Below, one piece after another: positions 17,913-27,503 of a stretch of DNA of 64,000 nucleotides (its first letter is position 1; the number at the start of each line of letters is the position of its first letter). This DNA comes from Parasphaerochaeta coccoides DSM 17374 (GTDB lineage: Bacteria > Spirochaetota > Spirochaetia > Sphaerochaetales > Sphaerochaetaceae), in contig NC_015436.1 in the NCBI RefSeq assembly GCF_000208385.1, positions 1,612,001-1,676,000 on the forward strand. Reading direction: 5' to 3'. The notes under the pieces are model-generated. The model was not told where the DNA came from. It ran no database searches and was given only the letters and a program-made list of their open reading frames with translations. A program made the position numbers and the translations under genes.

Positions 17913-18020
17913 AATAAGTATTATATGTTTTCCTCGAAAAATCGTATTTTCGGGTAATACCTCAACGACCATAACCAGACCTACACTGTTCCAGCCATTA
18001 ACCATACATGGTCGATGGCT
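17913..18020 (+). promoter_or_regulatory. 5' element of lipoprotein copy 2
   Basis: AAGTATTATATG and TATTTTCGGGTAAT correspond to the core of the element before copies 1 and 3, but the left arm of the inverted repeat has lost its ACCCGA part. A separate interrupted stem, AGCCAT-ACCAT/ATGGT-ATGGCT (17993-18020), lies 36 nt before the start codon; a weaker hairpin is in the same place before copy 3. Confidence 0.55.
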
Positions 18021-18056
18021 TATGCCGTCTTCTCAAAGAAAATGAGGAAAACAACC

Positions 18057-20375
18057 ATGAGAGAGAATACATTAATTATTACAATTCTTATGAGCATCAT
18101 GATTCTCTTTGTCGCTCTTGTTTCATGCGAGGGCAAAGTGCGTGTTTCGCACGCCACCGACGTGCGCTTCTCCACGGAGATAGGACGCAAAGCCTCCGCT
18201 GACTCCGGCTGGGAACCCAATGACGAAGTCGGCATCTACATGGTGAATCATGGCGCCCTGGCAGCTTATGCCGCCACGGAGCGTGCCAACCAACCCTACA
18301 AGGCTGACATAGCCTCCCGAACCTCCGGCTTCACTCCTGTTGATGTCTCCCACCCCTTACAGTGGGATGACATCTCCAACCCTGCCACTACACACTTTGA
18401 CTTCATCGCCTACTATCCCTATGCATCATCCATCGCTGATACCACCGCCCTGCCCATTAATATCTATTCGGCTGGTACCGGGGAACAGGATACCGGAAAG
18501 GCGGACTTCCTGTGGGGGCATAGCAAGAACGTGAGCACATACGCTGGCGGTGTCCAGAACAATACCTCAACGGTACGGCTGAAACTTGACCACGCTCTTT
18601 CCCGTCTGCTGGTCACCATCAAGCCAAGCACGACTGTTGACGCCACGGCTATCAATGCTGCCACCGGTGGATTCACCGTCACGGTCACAGGCACAAGCAC
18701 ACAAGCCACGATCAATCTTGATACTGGAGCCGTATCTGTTCCTGGCAATGGTGCGCCTATCCGCATGAAGGACATTTCCGCCGACACGCTTACCGCCATG
18801 GAAAGAGCCGCAGGAAAGCGCCAGTTTGAAGGTGTGTTGATACCTACGGCTCACTCCACTGCTTTATTGAATGCCCTGGAACTGGAGTTTGTCCTGACTG
18901 ATGGTAGTGGCACTGATACTGCATACACATGGAAAGCGACGTCCGTAGCGGACAAAGATAAACACCTGATTCACTTTGACGCGGGCAAACAGCATGTCTA
19001 CACCATGACCCTGAATACGTCTGACGATGTGGTCGCCGTCGCCGCAATCGAAATTGGAATCGAGGACTGGGACACCGGGGACAGTATAAACACAGACGCG
19101 CTCAAGGTGTACTGCCTCTCCTTTGATGGCAATAACGCGACAAGCGGCACGGCTCCGGGAAAGATGTACGCTCATGCCGGAAGTCCAATCACGGTGCCAG
19201 GTTCTGGGACACTGGATAAAACCGGGCATTATTACTTCGGGGGATGGAATACGACGTCTGACGGCACGGGAGTCCGGTATTCCGCAGGTGACTCCTTCAC
19301 CATGCCTGCTCATGACGTGACACTGTATACGTTCTGGGCGGTGAAACTCAAAGCTGTCACCCTCGGAGGCTATCACACACTGATGCTGAAAGAGGACGAC
19401 ACGCTCTGGGCAACAGGAAACAACGCCTTTGGTCAATTCGGTGATGGTACCACTGAGAATGCAACAAACACACCTAAACAAATCAACTCTGATGTCACGG
19501 CTGTCTCCGCCGGAATCTATCACACGATGATCCTGAAAAAGGACGGCACGCTCTGGGCAACAGGACTCAACGATCGTGGACAACTGGGTGACGGCTCCCT
19601 TACAGACAGAAGTACGCCCGTGAAGGTTATGGATGATGTCAAGGAAGTCTCCGCTGGACTCTGGCACACAATGATCCTGAAGAAGGACGGCACTCTCTGG
19701 GCGACAGGGGAGAACGAATATGGACAACTTGGTGATGGTACTTCAGGTGATCTGAACAACAAAAGCACGCCCGTACAGGTCAGTTCTGATGTTGCGGCTG
19801 TCTCCGCCGGACATCATCACATGATGTTCCTGAAGAAGGACGGTACACTTTGGGGGTCTGGATTCAATACATCTGGTCAACTGGGTGACGGCTCTCTGAC
19901 AGACATAAGCACACCCGTGAAGGTTATGGCTGATGTCAAGGAAGTCTTCGCCGGAAGCTATCACACGTTTATCGTGAAGAAGGACGGCACGCTCTGGGGG
20001 ACAGGAGGCAACGATCATGGCGAATTGGGTGTCAATGATATAATCGACAAACCCGCGTTCGTGCAAGTCATGGCCATCATGGGTACTGATGTCGCATCAG
20101 TCTCTGGCGGAATCCGCAACACGATATTCCTGAAGAAGGACGGGACGCTCTGGGCGACAGGAGACAATCATCCTCAGTTTGACATCACCGATCCGGCTGA
20201 TATATTAACGCCCGTTCAAGTCATGACTGATGCCGCAGCAGTATCCACTGATGGGGTTTGCACGCTGTTTGTGAAGAAGGACGGGACGCTCTGGGGAACT
20301 GGATTCAACAAACATGGTCAACTGGGTGACGGCACTACGACAGACAGAATTACGCCCGTGCAGATTATATTCTGA
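18057..20375 (+). CDS. Fimbrillin-like/B-repeat/RCC1 lipoprotein, copy 2 (fixed start)
   Basis: 772 residues from ATG 18057, which has GAGGA 8 nt upstream. The start reads MRENTLIITILMSIMILFV and ends in lipobox ALVSC (Cys24). The ATGAGAGAG here is what the long GA tracts of copies 1 and 3 replace, so this copy looks locked ON. Domains: fimbrillin-like about 30-355, one InlB/Listeria-Bacteroides B-repeat about 365-440 (YCLSFDGNNATSGTAPGKMYAH...FGGWNTTSDGTG...TLYTFW), then seven RCC1 repeats, the last few more diverged (one reads NHPQFDITDPADI). Likely anchored in a membrane by its lipid and exposed. No partner or chaperone gene is adjacent. Confidence 0.85.
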   Translation: MRENTLIITILMSIMILFVALVSCEGKVRVSHATDVRFSTEIGRKASADSGWEPNDEVGIYMVNHGALAAYAATERANQPYKADIASRTSGFTPVDVSHPLQWDDISNPATTHFDFIAYYPYASSIADTTALPINIYSAGTGEQDTGKADFLWGHSKNVSTYAGGVQNNTSTVRLKLDHALSRLLVTIKPSTTVDATAINAATGGFTVTVTGTSTQATINLDTGAVSVPGNGAPIRMKDISADTLTAMERAAGKRQFEGVLIPTAHSTALLNALELEFVLTDGSGTDTAYTWKATSVADKDKHLIHFDAGKQHVYTMTLNTSDDVVAVAAIEIGIEDWDTGDSINTDALKVYCLSFDGNNATSGTAPGKMYAHAGSPITVPGSGTLDKTGHYYFGGWNTTSDGTGVRYSAGDSFTMPAHDVTLYTFWAVKLKAVTLGGYHTLMLKEDDTLWATGNNAFGQFGDGTTENATNTPKQINSDVTAVSAGIYHTMILKKDGTLWATGLNDRGQLGDGSLTDRSTPVKVMDDVKEVSAGLWHTMILKKDGTLWATGENEYGQLGDGTSGDLNNKSTPVQVSSDVAAVSAGHHHMMFLKKDGTLWGSGFNTSGQLGDGSLTDISTPVKVMADVKEVFAGSYHTFIVKKDGTLWGTGGNDHGELGVNDIIDKPAFVQVMAIMGTDVASVSGGIRNTIFLKKDGTLWATGDNHPQFDITDPADILTPVQVMTDAAAVSTDGVCTLFVKKDGTLWGTGFNKHGQLGDGTTTDRITPVQIIF

Positions 20376-20441
20376 TAGGCCAACGTGTAAAAGAATCTAA
20401 CCAAATACCGTGGTAGAAAGAAAAGCCGGTGGAACTGTTGC

Positions 20442-21695
20442 ATGAGCGACCTTGTTTCTGTCATGCTGGAAAAAATCGTACATGCGAGGCCATCCATGAA
20501 CCTACGAATTTCTCCAGCTCATGCCAAGAACTTCCTTCTCACCTACCACGGTTTGGTCGGGGAACCACGCTTCCAGGGTCATGAGGGAATCATCGGGTTT
20601 GTCCGCCAGGCGGGATGCATACAGTTTGACCCTGTGGATAGCTGCGGGCGGAACGCTGATCTCGTCCTTCAAGCCCGGATACCGGATTACCGACCCTCAT
20701 GGCTGTATAATGAACTGTACGACAACCGCCGCCTCGTTGACTACTTTGACAAGAACATGGCTATCTTCTCCATTGAAGACTGGCCGTATTTCGAGAGGAT
20801 GAGAAAATATTTCCGCGCACACCCCCGCCTGACTCCAACCATCCGGAACGCCTGCGCGGAAATCCTGCGCCAGATTGCGGACAACGGAGGCGTACTCACT
20901 TCACAGGACGCAGATATTCCGGGGAAAGTAGACTGGTCATGGGCACCAACGAAACTTTCACGGGCTGCGCTGGAAGCACTGTATTTCCAGGGAGACCTAA
21001 TCATCCATCACAAGGTCGGCACAATCAAGCACTATGCGCCCACACGGGAACACATCCCTGCGGAAATACTGAACGTATCAGAACCACATCCCCATGACGG
21101 AGAATATGTGGCATGGCATGTGAAACGCAGGATAGGAGCAGTAGGAATGCTCTGGAACAGACCATCAGACGCGTGGCTGGCCATCATGGGCATGTCAGGG
21201 GAAACGCGTAAAGCCGCGTTCAGCCTCCTGGAACAAAGAGGGGATATCATACCTGTACACATTGACGGACTCAAGGATGTCCTGTACATACGCCGGGAAG
21301 ATGAACCACTGTTGCAGACGTGCATCACGAAAAAGAATGAAGTCCGGAGACTTGAATTCATCGCTCCGCTGGACAACATCATGTGGGATCGACGACTGAT
21401 CGAAGCTTTTTTTGGTTTTTCATACAAGTGGGAAATCTACACGCCCCAAGCGGACAGGAAATACGGATGGTATGTCCTTCCGGTCCTCTGGAACGGTGAA
21501 TTCATTGGGCGGATAGAAATGACGGCGGACCGGAAGCAGAAAGTCCTTGCCGTGAAGGGCTTCTGGCCGGAGAAAACCTTCTCATCCTCCGGCAAGGACA
21601 ACCGACGGCAGTTCACCGCCGCGTTGGAAAAGCGACTCGAAAAGTTCGCGGCCTTCAATGGCTGCATCGATGTACAACACACCGCACGGAGCTAG
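20442..21695 (+). CDS. Winged-helix DNA glycosylase of the AlkZ/YcaQ family
   Basis: 417 residues of the HTH_42 family. Members unhook DNA interstrand crosslinks or remove alkylated bases with a QxD or QxQ catalytic motif; here it is GCIQFDPVD near 65. Other family blocks: SWLYNELYDNRRLVDYFDKN, LEALYFQGDLIIHHKVG, RRLEFIAPLDNIMWDRRLIEAFFGFSYKWEIYTP, YGWYVLPVLWNGEFIGRIE. Cytoplasmic. ATG 20442 has only a weak GGTGGA upstream, and MNLRISPAHAKNF at 20496 is an alternative start. It has no functional link to the lipoprotein genes on its left; it converges on the SAM hydrolase operon. Confidence 0.85.
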   Translation: MSDLVSVMLEKIVHARPSMNLRISPAHAKNFLLTYHGLVGEPRFQGHEGIIGFVRQAGCIQFDPVDSCGRNADLVLQARIPDYRPSWLYNELYDNRRLVDYFDKNMAIFSIEDWPYFERMRKYFRAHPRLTPTIRNACAEILRQIADNGGVLTSQDADIPGKVDWSWAPTKLSRAALEALYFQGDLIIHHKVGTIKHYAPTREHIPAEILNVSEPHPHDGEYVAWHVKRRIGAVGMLWNRPSDAWLAIMGMSGETRKAAFSLLEQRGDIIPVHIDGLKDVLYIRREDEPLLQTCITKKNEVRRLEFIAPLDNIMWDRRLIEAFFGFSYKWEIYTPQADRKYGWYVLPVLWNGEFIGRIEMTADRKQKVLAVKGFWPEKTFSSSGKDNRRQFTAALEKRLEKFAAFNGCIDVQHTARS

Positions 21696-21716
21696 TTTGT
21701 TGCTCGTTATTTTCTA

Positions 21717-22577
21717 TTATTTCCTGTCATCCCCGGCACGCCTGAACGATACCTTCCAGCCCTGACCGGTACCGATATTGTATGCCTTGGCAAAGCTCCC
21801 TTGGTTGATGGCCACACCCATGCGATAGAGGGAGTTGACATAGACAAGAGGATGCCCGGCAGGAACATCGCCGAAGCTATGACAATAGACTATCGTGCTA
21901 CGGTACATCGGAGTGCCTTGGCCGGTTATGCTGACATCAACCAAATCCCCAAACTTCAGACCGAGGGTCAAGAATGCCTCTCTTTCCACGCTTGTCCACA
22001 GAGAACCAAAACGCGCGTCAAGCACGTCAATGCTCCCCTTTACCTCATCAGGCAGGATTTCAGTCTGGGTGGTAGGAAGGATGACAAGCGAGGACAGCGG
22101 AAGAACAGGCCCTACAGCATCAAAGGGAATAAGTCCCGCAGCGAGTTTTGCGCCCGTGACCGCATACAGGTCGCGGCCATGGAACGTATAGGATTCGCTG
22201 CTGCCAGGTCGCCGATGGAGGCTCTCCTCTATCTCCCGCGCTTCCTCTATGCCAACATCCTTGGCAATATGAGTCAGAGTACCGTTGTCCGGTGTCACGA
22301 CGAAATGGCCGCTCCTTGTCCGGACAACAATGCTTTTCCTGTCCGTCCCTACCCCTGGATCCACCACGGATATGAAGACCGTGCCTTCCGCCCAGTAGCT
22401 GAGAGTCTGGACAAGGTTGTAGGATGCCTCAAAGATATGGTAAGGAGGAACCTCGTGTGACAGGTCGAATATCTTTAATTCCGGGTTGATGTCCAGCGCG
22501 ACACCATACATCGCGGCGACAGCTCCATCGGTACGTCCGAAATCAGTCTGAAAAACCAGCGTCCTGTTCATTTTCAT
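21717..22577 (-). CDS. SAM hydrolase (adenosine-forming), DUF62/SAM-HAT family, copy A
   Basis: 286 residues. The N-terminal catalytic domain carries VFQTDFG, VVDPGVGTDRKS, VTPDNGTLTH and TFHGRD; the Asp73-Arg80-His133 triad used to activate water is intact. The C-terminal beta domain (about 185-280) completes the adenosine site in the trimer. The known reaction is S-adenosylmethionine plus water to adenosine plus methionine. It is last in an operon with the ECF transporter and dipeptidase; AGGAGGG stands 8 nt before the ATG. A 57-nt gap separates it from copy B, the only gap in an otherwise overlapping operon. Why two copies are kept is not evident. Confidence 0.88.
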   Translation of the reverse strand: MKMNRTLVFQTDFGRTDGAVAAMYGVALDINPELKIFDLSHEVPPYHIFEASYNLVQTLSYWAEGTVFISVVDPGVGTDRKSIVVRTRSGHFVVTPDNGTLTHIAKDVGIEEAREIEESLHRRPGSSESYTFHGRDLYAVTGAKLAAGLIPFDAVGPVLPLSSLVILPTTQTEILPDEVKGSIDVLDARFGSLWTSVEREAFLTLGLKFGDLVDVSITGQGTPMYRSTIVYCHSFGDVPAGHPLVYVNSLYRMGVAINQGSFAKAYNIGTGQGWKVSFRRAGDDRK

Positions 22578-22634
22578 TTTTCATTCCCTCCTGTAGGTAG
22601 TGGCCAGAAAATAGCGGCCAGCAAGCTGTGAAAC

Positions 22635-23486
22635 TTAAGGTCGTGCAAAGCTGACCATCCAATCCGACCCGAAATGCAAACCATGACGAGCGCAGATATC
22701 ATCCTGGTTCAAAGCCAAGCCTATGCGTTCCATCTCATTGACGTAGATGATGGGTTCTCCCTTGGTGACATATCCGAATGATGACTGGAAAAGGACGATT
22801 TGGGAGAAAAAAACGGCGTCCCCATGGGAAACAGTCACCTGTAGCCTGTCGCCGAAAGCAAAACCTGCTTGGGTGAATTGCTTCCGGGGAATGTTTGTCC
22901 AGAGATTGCCGAAATTCGGATCACCGATTTCAAAGATGCCGCTGACGACACCTCCCTCGACCGTGGAAGACACCAGAGGATGGCGCACAATCCGGGAAAC
23001 AGGATATTCAGATCCGACTTCCTCGAAGCTGATGATGCCGGAAGCGAGGCGGGCGGCACAATAGCCAAAAAGATCCCGACCATGGAATACATTGGTTCCG
23101 GAGCTTGCGGGTCTGCGGTTCACCTTTTCATTGATTTCCCGCACCTGTATGATTCCTGGTGAAACATCGAGGTGAGTCAATGCTCCGTTGTCCGGGGTCA
23201 CAATATAATGCCCGCTTTCCGTCAGGGCTACACATGCCCTGCGTGGGGTTCCTACTCCAGGATCGACTACCGACACGAAGACAGTTCCCGCTGGCCAAAA
23301 GCGGACGGTCTGGAAAAGCCGATATGACGCGCTCCATGTATCGTACTTGGGAATCTCATGACTGCCATCGATGATCTCAAGGGTTCTGTCAACACTCTTG
23401 ACCACCCCGTACATGGCACTGACAGCTCCTTCCTTGTACGTGAAATCTGTCTGAAAGACAAGCATTGGCTTCTTTGTACCGCTCAT
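22635..23486 (-). CDS. SAM hydrolase (adenosine-forming), DUF62/SAM-HAT family, copy B
   Basis: 283 residues, paralogue of the next gene. The blocks VFQTDFTYKEGAVSAMYGVV, VVDPGVGTPRRA, VTPDNGALTH and VFHGRDLFG are present; the triad is Asp75, Arg82 and His135. The aromatic/Gly residue after the first Asp differs between paralogues (TDFT here, TDFG in copy A), which may mean different substrates or rates. Its ATG overlaps the dipeptidase stop by 4 nt (ATGA), so it is co-translated with the transporter operon. Confidence 0.88.
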   Translation of the reverse strand: MSGTKKPMLVFQTDFTYKEGAVSAMYGVVKSVDRTLEIIDGSHEIPKYDTWSASYRLFQTVRFWPAGTVFVSVVDPGVGTPRRACVALTESGHYIVTPDNGALTHLDVSPGIIQVREINEKVNRRPASSGTNVFHGRDLFGYCAARLASGIISFEEVGSEYPVSRIVRHPLVSSTVEGGVVSGIFEIGDPNFGNLWTNIPRKQFTQAGFAFGDRLQVTVSHGDAVFFSQIVLFQSSFGYVTKGEPIIYVNEMERIGLALNQDDICARHGLHFGSDWMVSFARP

Positions 23487-24940
23487 ATCTTCTTTTCTCC
23501 CTGAAACTCATCACTGAAACTGTAATCGTCACTGTCCATAGTGGCAAGAGACACCATGGCATCTCCGTATATGCGTAGCAGGATAGAGATGTCCTTCAGG
23601 TCGATGCACTCATCCACTTGGTGTGCCAAGGAAACGCCTCCCGGCATCAGCGGGCCGAAAGCCACGCATCGTGGCACGACTTTCGCATAGGTGACGCCGC
23701 CACTGATAAAGGGTGCTGACTGTTCGTCTCCCGTAGCTTTCCTGTATATGTCTGCCAGGGCTGTCACAAAGGGAGATGCCGCGTCCGCAAGGGTAGGCGG
23801 CGCATCGTAATCCAAGGATATCTCCAGATGGGGACAGGCACTTTGCAAAAGAGCTGTCAGCTCACCAGATGTGACGCCGTAGGGATAGCGACAGTCGATT
23901 TCCCCGTATACTTTCCCTTCTTTCAGCCGAAGGATGCCAAGGTTCATGGTCAGTCTGCCCATAGGAGGGATGTCGCGGGAAAGATTCGCTCCGGCTCCGT
24001 AATGGTCTGAAAACACGGAAGCAACCAAGCGGGCGAAATCATCATCTTCCACATGTGCTATAGCGGCGCAGAGTGCTGTAGTGGCACTGCGTCCATCTTC
24101 CGGACGCGAAGCATGGGCAGCAATTCCCTTCACGTTGACTTCGATTCGGCATGATGTTCGCTCTGATGTCCGCTCTGATATCTGGTCTGACGGCAAGCTG
24201 CGGACACTTCCCTCCACTCCCCCGTCACGGAAAATCTCCAGGGAAGAAAAAGCCTCCCGATACTCCGTTTCCGTGGCGGAGGAACGGATGACGGCGCGGG
24301 CGGCAGGAGAAATGACATTGCACTGTACCCCTCCCTCGAACTGTTCAATAGAGGTCTGCACGCTTCCCTGTATGCGCCACATCAAAGCTCCCTTCTCTCC
24401 CAGGCACACAGGAAAGGCACTGTCCGGAGTGAAGGCGAAATCAGGCGTTCCGGCCTTCCTCACATACCGTACCATGTCATCCATGGTTCTTTCCTCATCC
24501 CCTCCTATGACCAGCCGCAACTCCCGCTTGGGATGGATGCCCGCCTCCTTGATTGCTTTCAACGTATAATACGTGACCAGGAAGGGAGCTTTCATGTCTT
24601 GAGTACCCCGCCCATAGAGGATATCTCCCTCGATTTCCGCTCCGAACGGATTGCGGGACCACCCGGTACCCGGCTCCACGACATCGACATGTGAAATGAC
24701 ATCGATGCGCCCTTCTCCCGTTCCGGGCAGGCTGATTGAAACGACATGTCCGTCATATTCGGCAACAGAAAAACCATCCCTCCTGCCCATCCCAAGGACA
24801 TAAGCAAAGGCATCCGCGACAGCAGCTCCATATGGTCGGGCTGCATCAGAAGTCGCGCCATCGTACACGGACGGGATGCGGAGCAAGGCGCGTAAATCGG
24901 CGAGGAATCCAAGAGGGAGGAAGGAGTATGCGTCCATCAT
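23483..24940 (-). CDS. M20 family metallopeptidase, PepV/Sapep-like dipeptidase
   Basis: 485 residues. Zinc-site motifs in order: VISHVDVVEPGTGW (His and Asp), GRGTQDMKAP (bridging Asp), GGDEERTMDD (catalytic Glu and zinc Glu), FTPDSAFPV, and GGVTYAKVVP near the C-terminus. The lid-domain insertion and the YGRGTxDxK block are typical of PepV-like dipeptidases, which hydrolyse dipeptides or N-acyl amino acids in the cytoplasm. ATG 24940 overlaps the EcfT stop by 4 nt; the upstream GTG at 24955 is less likely. In this operon it may process what the ECF transporter brings in. Confidence 0.85.
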   Translation of the reverse strand: MMDAYSFLPLGFLADLRALLRIPSVYDGATSDAARPYGAAVADAFAYVLGMGRRDGFSVAEYDGHVVSISLPGTGEGRIDVISHVDVVEPGTGWSRNPFGAEIEGDILYGRGTQDMKAPFLVTYYTLKAIKEAGIHPKRELRLVIGGDEERTMDDMVRYVRKAGTPDFAFTPDSAFPVCLGEKGALMWRIQGSVQTSIEQFEGGVQCNVISPAARAVIRSSATETEYREAFSSLEIFRDGGVEGSVRSLPSDQISERTSERTSCRIEVNVKGIAAHASRPEDGRSATTALCAAIAHVEDDDFARLVASVFSDHYGAGANLSRDIPPMGRLTMNLGILRLKEGKVYGEIDCRYPYGVTSGELTALLQSACPHLEISLDYDAPPTLADAASPFVTALADIYRKATGDEQSAPFISGGVTYAKVVPRCVAFGPLMPGGVSLAHQVDECIDLKDISILLRIYGDAMVSLATMDSDDYSFSDEFQGEKKI

Positions 24941-25791
24941 GCGTAAGGATACCACATCTGATGACCTGGGATGAGGACATTACGGACTATAACCCAGTAC
25001 AGGCAGAACAGCCCAAGGGCAAGGGTCAGCCAGAAAAAAACCTTGTCCGAGCGTGTCGGCTCATGCTCGCTGTAGTACGACCTTTTTTTCAACCTTCCAT
25101 AACCGCGGAGATCCATCGCGTTGCTGATTGTACCGATGCGGTCAAAGGATGTGATTATCAGGGGGACGAGAATCAATGTCGTCTGCTTCAGCCGTTTCAT
25201 CAGGGAAATCCTGCGGCTGTCCATCTCCACGCCACGAGCCTGCATGGATATCTTGATGTTCTGGAAATCACGCCCGATATCCGGGATATACCGGAAAGCA
25301 AGGGAAAAAACGGAACATATCTTGTAAGGAACGCCCATGGAATATAATCCCGCGGCAAGCTCGGAGGGCACGATGCTAAGAATGAAAACCAAGGACACGA
25401 GGAATGATGTGTACATCTTGAAGATACGCACAGCAAGGTACCAGAGGGTTTCTCTGCTGATGAAAAGACGGGGCGTCACTGAAAAAAGAATGGTTCGCGT
25501 CCGTCCCACCCATTGTTCCCCGACTGCGGGATCAGCCACCCAGAAAAGGACGATGTTCAAAAGGTTCATCAACAGCACGATGACAAAGAAAGGCTTGAGA
25601 ATGCGCCAGTTCGGCTTCAAGGAGAACAACCCTATGAGGCAGATGATGAAAAGAGGTACCAACAGTCTGAGGTCGAACGACATGATGAGATACACCATCA
25701 GGATGACAAACAGACGTACCTTCGTGGTTCCGGAGAGTTTATGCAGGAATGTATCTCCGGGAATCATGTTGATGAGAAGCCGGTTGTTCAT
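24937..25791 (-). CDS. ecfT: ECF transporter transmembrane component EcfT
   Basis: 284 residues, about five membrane helices. The two cytoplasmic coupling motifs that touch the ATPases are SMQARGVEM and AMDLRGYGR (Ala/Leu-Arg-Gly). It forms the energising module with the tandem ATPase encoded just upstream and holds the S component. Overlaps both neighbours by 4 nt (ATGA), so the module is made in fixed proportion. Confidence 0.88.
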   Translation of the reverse strand: MNNRLLINMIPGDTFLHKLSGTTKVRLFVILMVYLIMSFDLRLLVPLFIICLIGLFSLKPNWRILKPFFVIVLLMNLLNIVLFWVADPAVGEQWVGRTRTILFSVTPRLFISRETLWYLAVRIFKMYTSFLVSLVFILSIVPSELAAGLYSMGVPYKICSVFSLAFRYIPDIGRDFQNIKISMQARGVEMDSRRISLMKRLKQTTLILVPLIITSFDRIGTISNAMDLRGYGRLKKRSYYSEHEPTRSDKVFFWLTLALGLFCLYWVIVRNVLIPGHQMWYPYA

Positions 25792-27503
25792 ATGCTTCCC
25801 TCCCTGTTCCGCAGTCGAGTCTCATAGGCAATGAAGTGCTGGATGAAAGCCTCCGGTGAAATCCCCAAGCGCATAGCCAGCGTATAGAGTGAAGTCTGCT
25901 TGAGATTCGCCCTCCCTATGACATCATCATTGGCAAGAACCTTGAAGACTGCATCATCAGCAATCTTCTCCCCGTCCGCAAAAACGACGGCACGGTCAGT
26001 ATACTCAATGGCCAAATGCATGTCATGGGTAATGAATATGATGGTGATTCCGTAGTCCCGGTTCAGAACATCAAGGAACTCCATGATTTCCGTGTAATGT
26101 CGATAGTCCTGTCCTGCGGTCGGTTCATCCAGGATGATGATGTCGGGGCGGGTGGACAAGATGGATGCCACGGTGACACGTTTCTTCTGACCATAGCTCA
26201 CCATGGAGACAGGCCAGTTGCGCATCCCATACAGTCCGCACATACGGAGGGTTTCACTGACCACGGCATCGCTTTCTTCCTGTGGTCTTTCCCTCAAAGT
26301 CAACGCAAGGGCTACTTCATCCTTGATGATGTCCTTGACCAGCATCTGGTTGGGATTCTGCATCACATACCCGACGCGGTTCCCTATTTCCTTGATGGAC
26401 AGGCTGGACGCATTAATGTTCCCCAGCGTGATGGAACCGTTCCCAGGGCGGACGATGCCGCACAGCAGCTTGGCCATCGTCGATTTCCCTGCCCCGTTCT
26501 TTCCAATGAAAGCGACCTTCTCCCCTTTCCTGATTGAGAACGAAACATCCTTGACGACCAAGTCTTTCTCATAAGCAAAGGACATCCCTTCCACAGACAC
26601 CACCATTTCTCCCGTGACGGACGGAGCGGGAGGGAGAGACAGCCTCTGGTGTTCCTTCAATTTGTCGGCGTACCGGCTCACATCCAGGGTATGGATGGAC
26701 GATGGCCTGTCCGCTTCCGTAACATGGCAGTCGGCATAACGGAGCGCGGTGATGTAGAGGGGTTCCCGGATACCGTAACGTTCCAATGTGTCCGAGGCAA
26801 GAAGGTTGTCAGGAATGCCGTTGAAAACAATCCTTCCCTTGTCAAGCATGATGATGCGGTCGATATTCCTGTACAGGACATCTTCAAGGCGATGCTCAAT
26901 GATGACAACGGTCTTTCCCCGCTGGTGGATGGCATCTATCAGTTCGATGGCACCCATGCCCGCGCGCGGGTCCAGGGAAGCCAGCGGTTCGTCGAATATG
27001 AGGATGTCCACATCATCATGGAGTACTCCCGCAAGAGAGACTTTCTGCTTCTGTCCTCCGGAAAGCTGGTAGGGGACATGGACGAGATAGTCCTCCATCC
27101 CGACGATTTCCGCCGCTTCACGAACCCTGGTGAGCATTTCCTGCCGGGGTGTATTCCGATTCTCAAGCGCAAAGGCAATGTCCTCTCCCACGGAAAGCCC
27201 GACGAACTGGGCATCAGAATCCTGAAGCACCGTCCCAACATGCTTGCTTAGTTCAAAAAGACTGGACTTCCTGGTTTCTTGTCCCATGACCACGCAAGAA
27301 CCAGAAATGTCCCCTTCAAACGAGAAGGGGACAAGGCCGTTGATACAGTTGGCAAGAGTAGATTTGCCGCTTCCGCTTGGTCCGAGGATGAGTATTTTCT
27401 CACCCAGACCTATCGTAAGGTCTATGTCATGCAGTGTAGGCTCAGTCTGCGATTTATAACGGAAGCTGAAACCGCGGAACTCTATGGCCGGAAGGCTGCT
27501 CAT
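25788..27503 (-). CDS. ECF transporter ATP-binding protein, two ABC domains in one chain
   Basis: 571 residues with two complete ABC cassettes: first Walker [10 protein letters not shown] (about 38-46), signature LSGGQKQ and Walker B ILIFDEPLASLD; second Walker A GKNGAGKST (about 332), signature VSYGQKKR (a variant), Walker B IIILDEPTAGQD. This corresponds to EcfA1 and EcfA2 fused, as in YkoD-type proteins. Hydrolyses ATP to drive the EcfT/S-component pair. Overlaps the S-component gene and ecfT by 4 nt each. Confidence 0.9.
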   Translation of the reverse strand: MSSLPAIEFRGFSFRYKSQTEPTLHDIDLTIGLGEKILILGPSGSGKSTLANCINGLVPFSFEGDISGSCVVMGQETRKSSLFELSKHVGTVLQDSDAQFVGLSVGEDIAFALENRNTPRQEMLTRVREAAEIVGMEDYLVHVPYQLSGGQKQKVSLAGVLHDDVDILIFDEPLASLDPRAGMGAIELIDAIHQRGKTVVIIEHRLEDVLYRNIDRIIMLDKGRIVFNGIPDNLLASDTLERYGIREPLYITALRYADCHVTEADRPSSIHTLDVSRYADKLKEHQRLSLPPAPSVTGEMVVSVEGMSFAYEKDLVVKDVSFSIRKGEKVAFIGKNGAGKSTMAKLLCGIVRPGNGSITLGNINASSLSIKEIGNRVGYVMQNPNQMLVKDIIKDEVALALTLRERPQEESDAVVSETLRMCGLYGMRNWPVSMVSYGQKKRVTVASILSTRPDIIILDEPTAGQDYRHYTEIMEFLDVLNRDYGITIIFITHDMHLAIEYTDRAVVFADGEKIADDAVFKVLANDDVIGRANLKQTSLYTLAMRLGISPEAFIQHFIAYETRLRNREGSI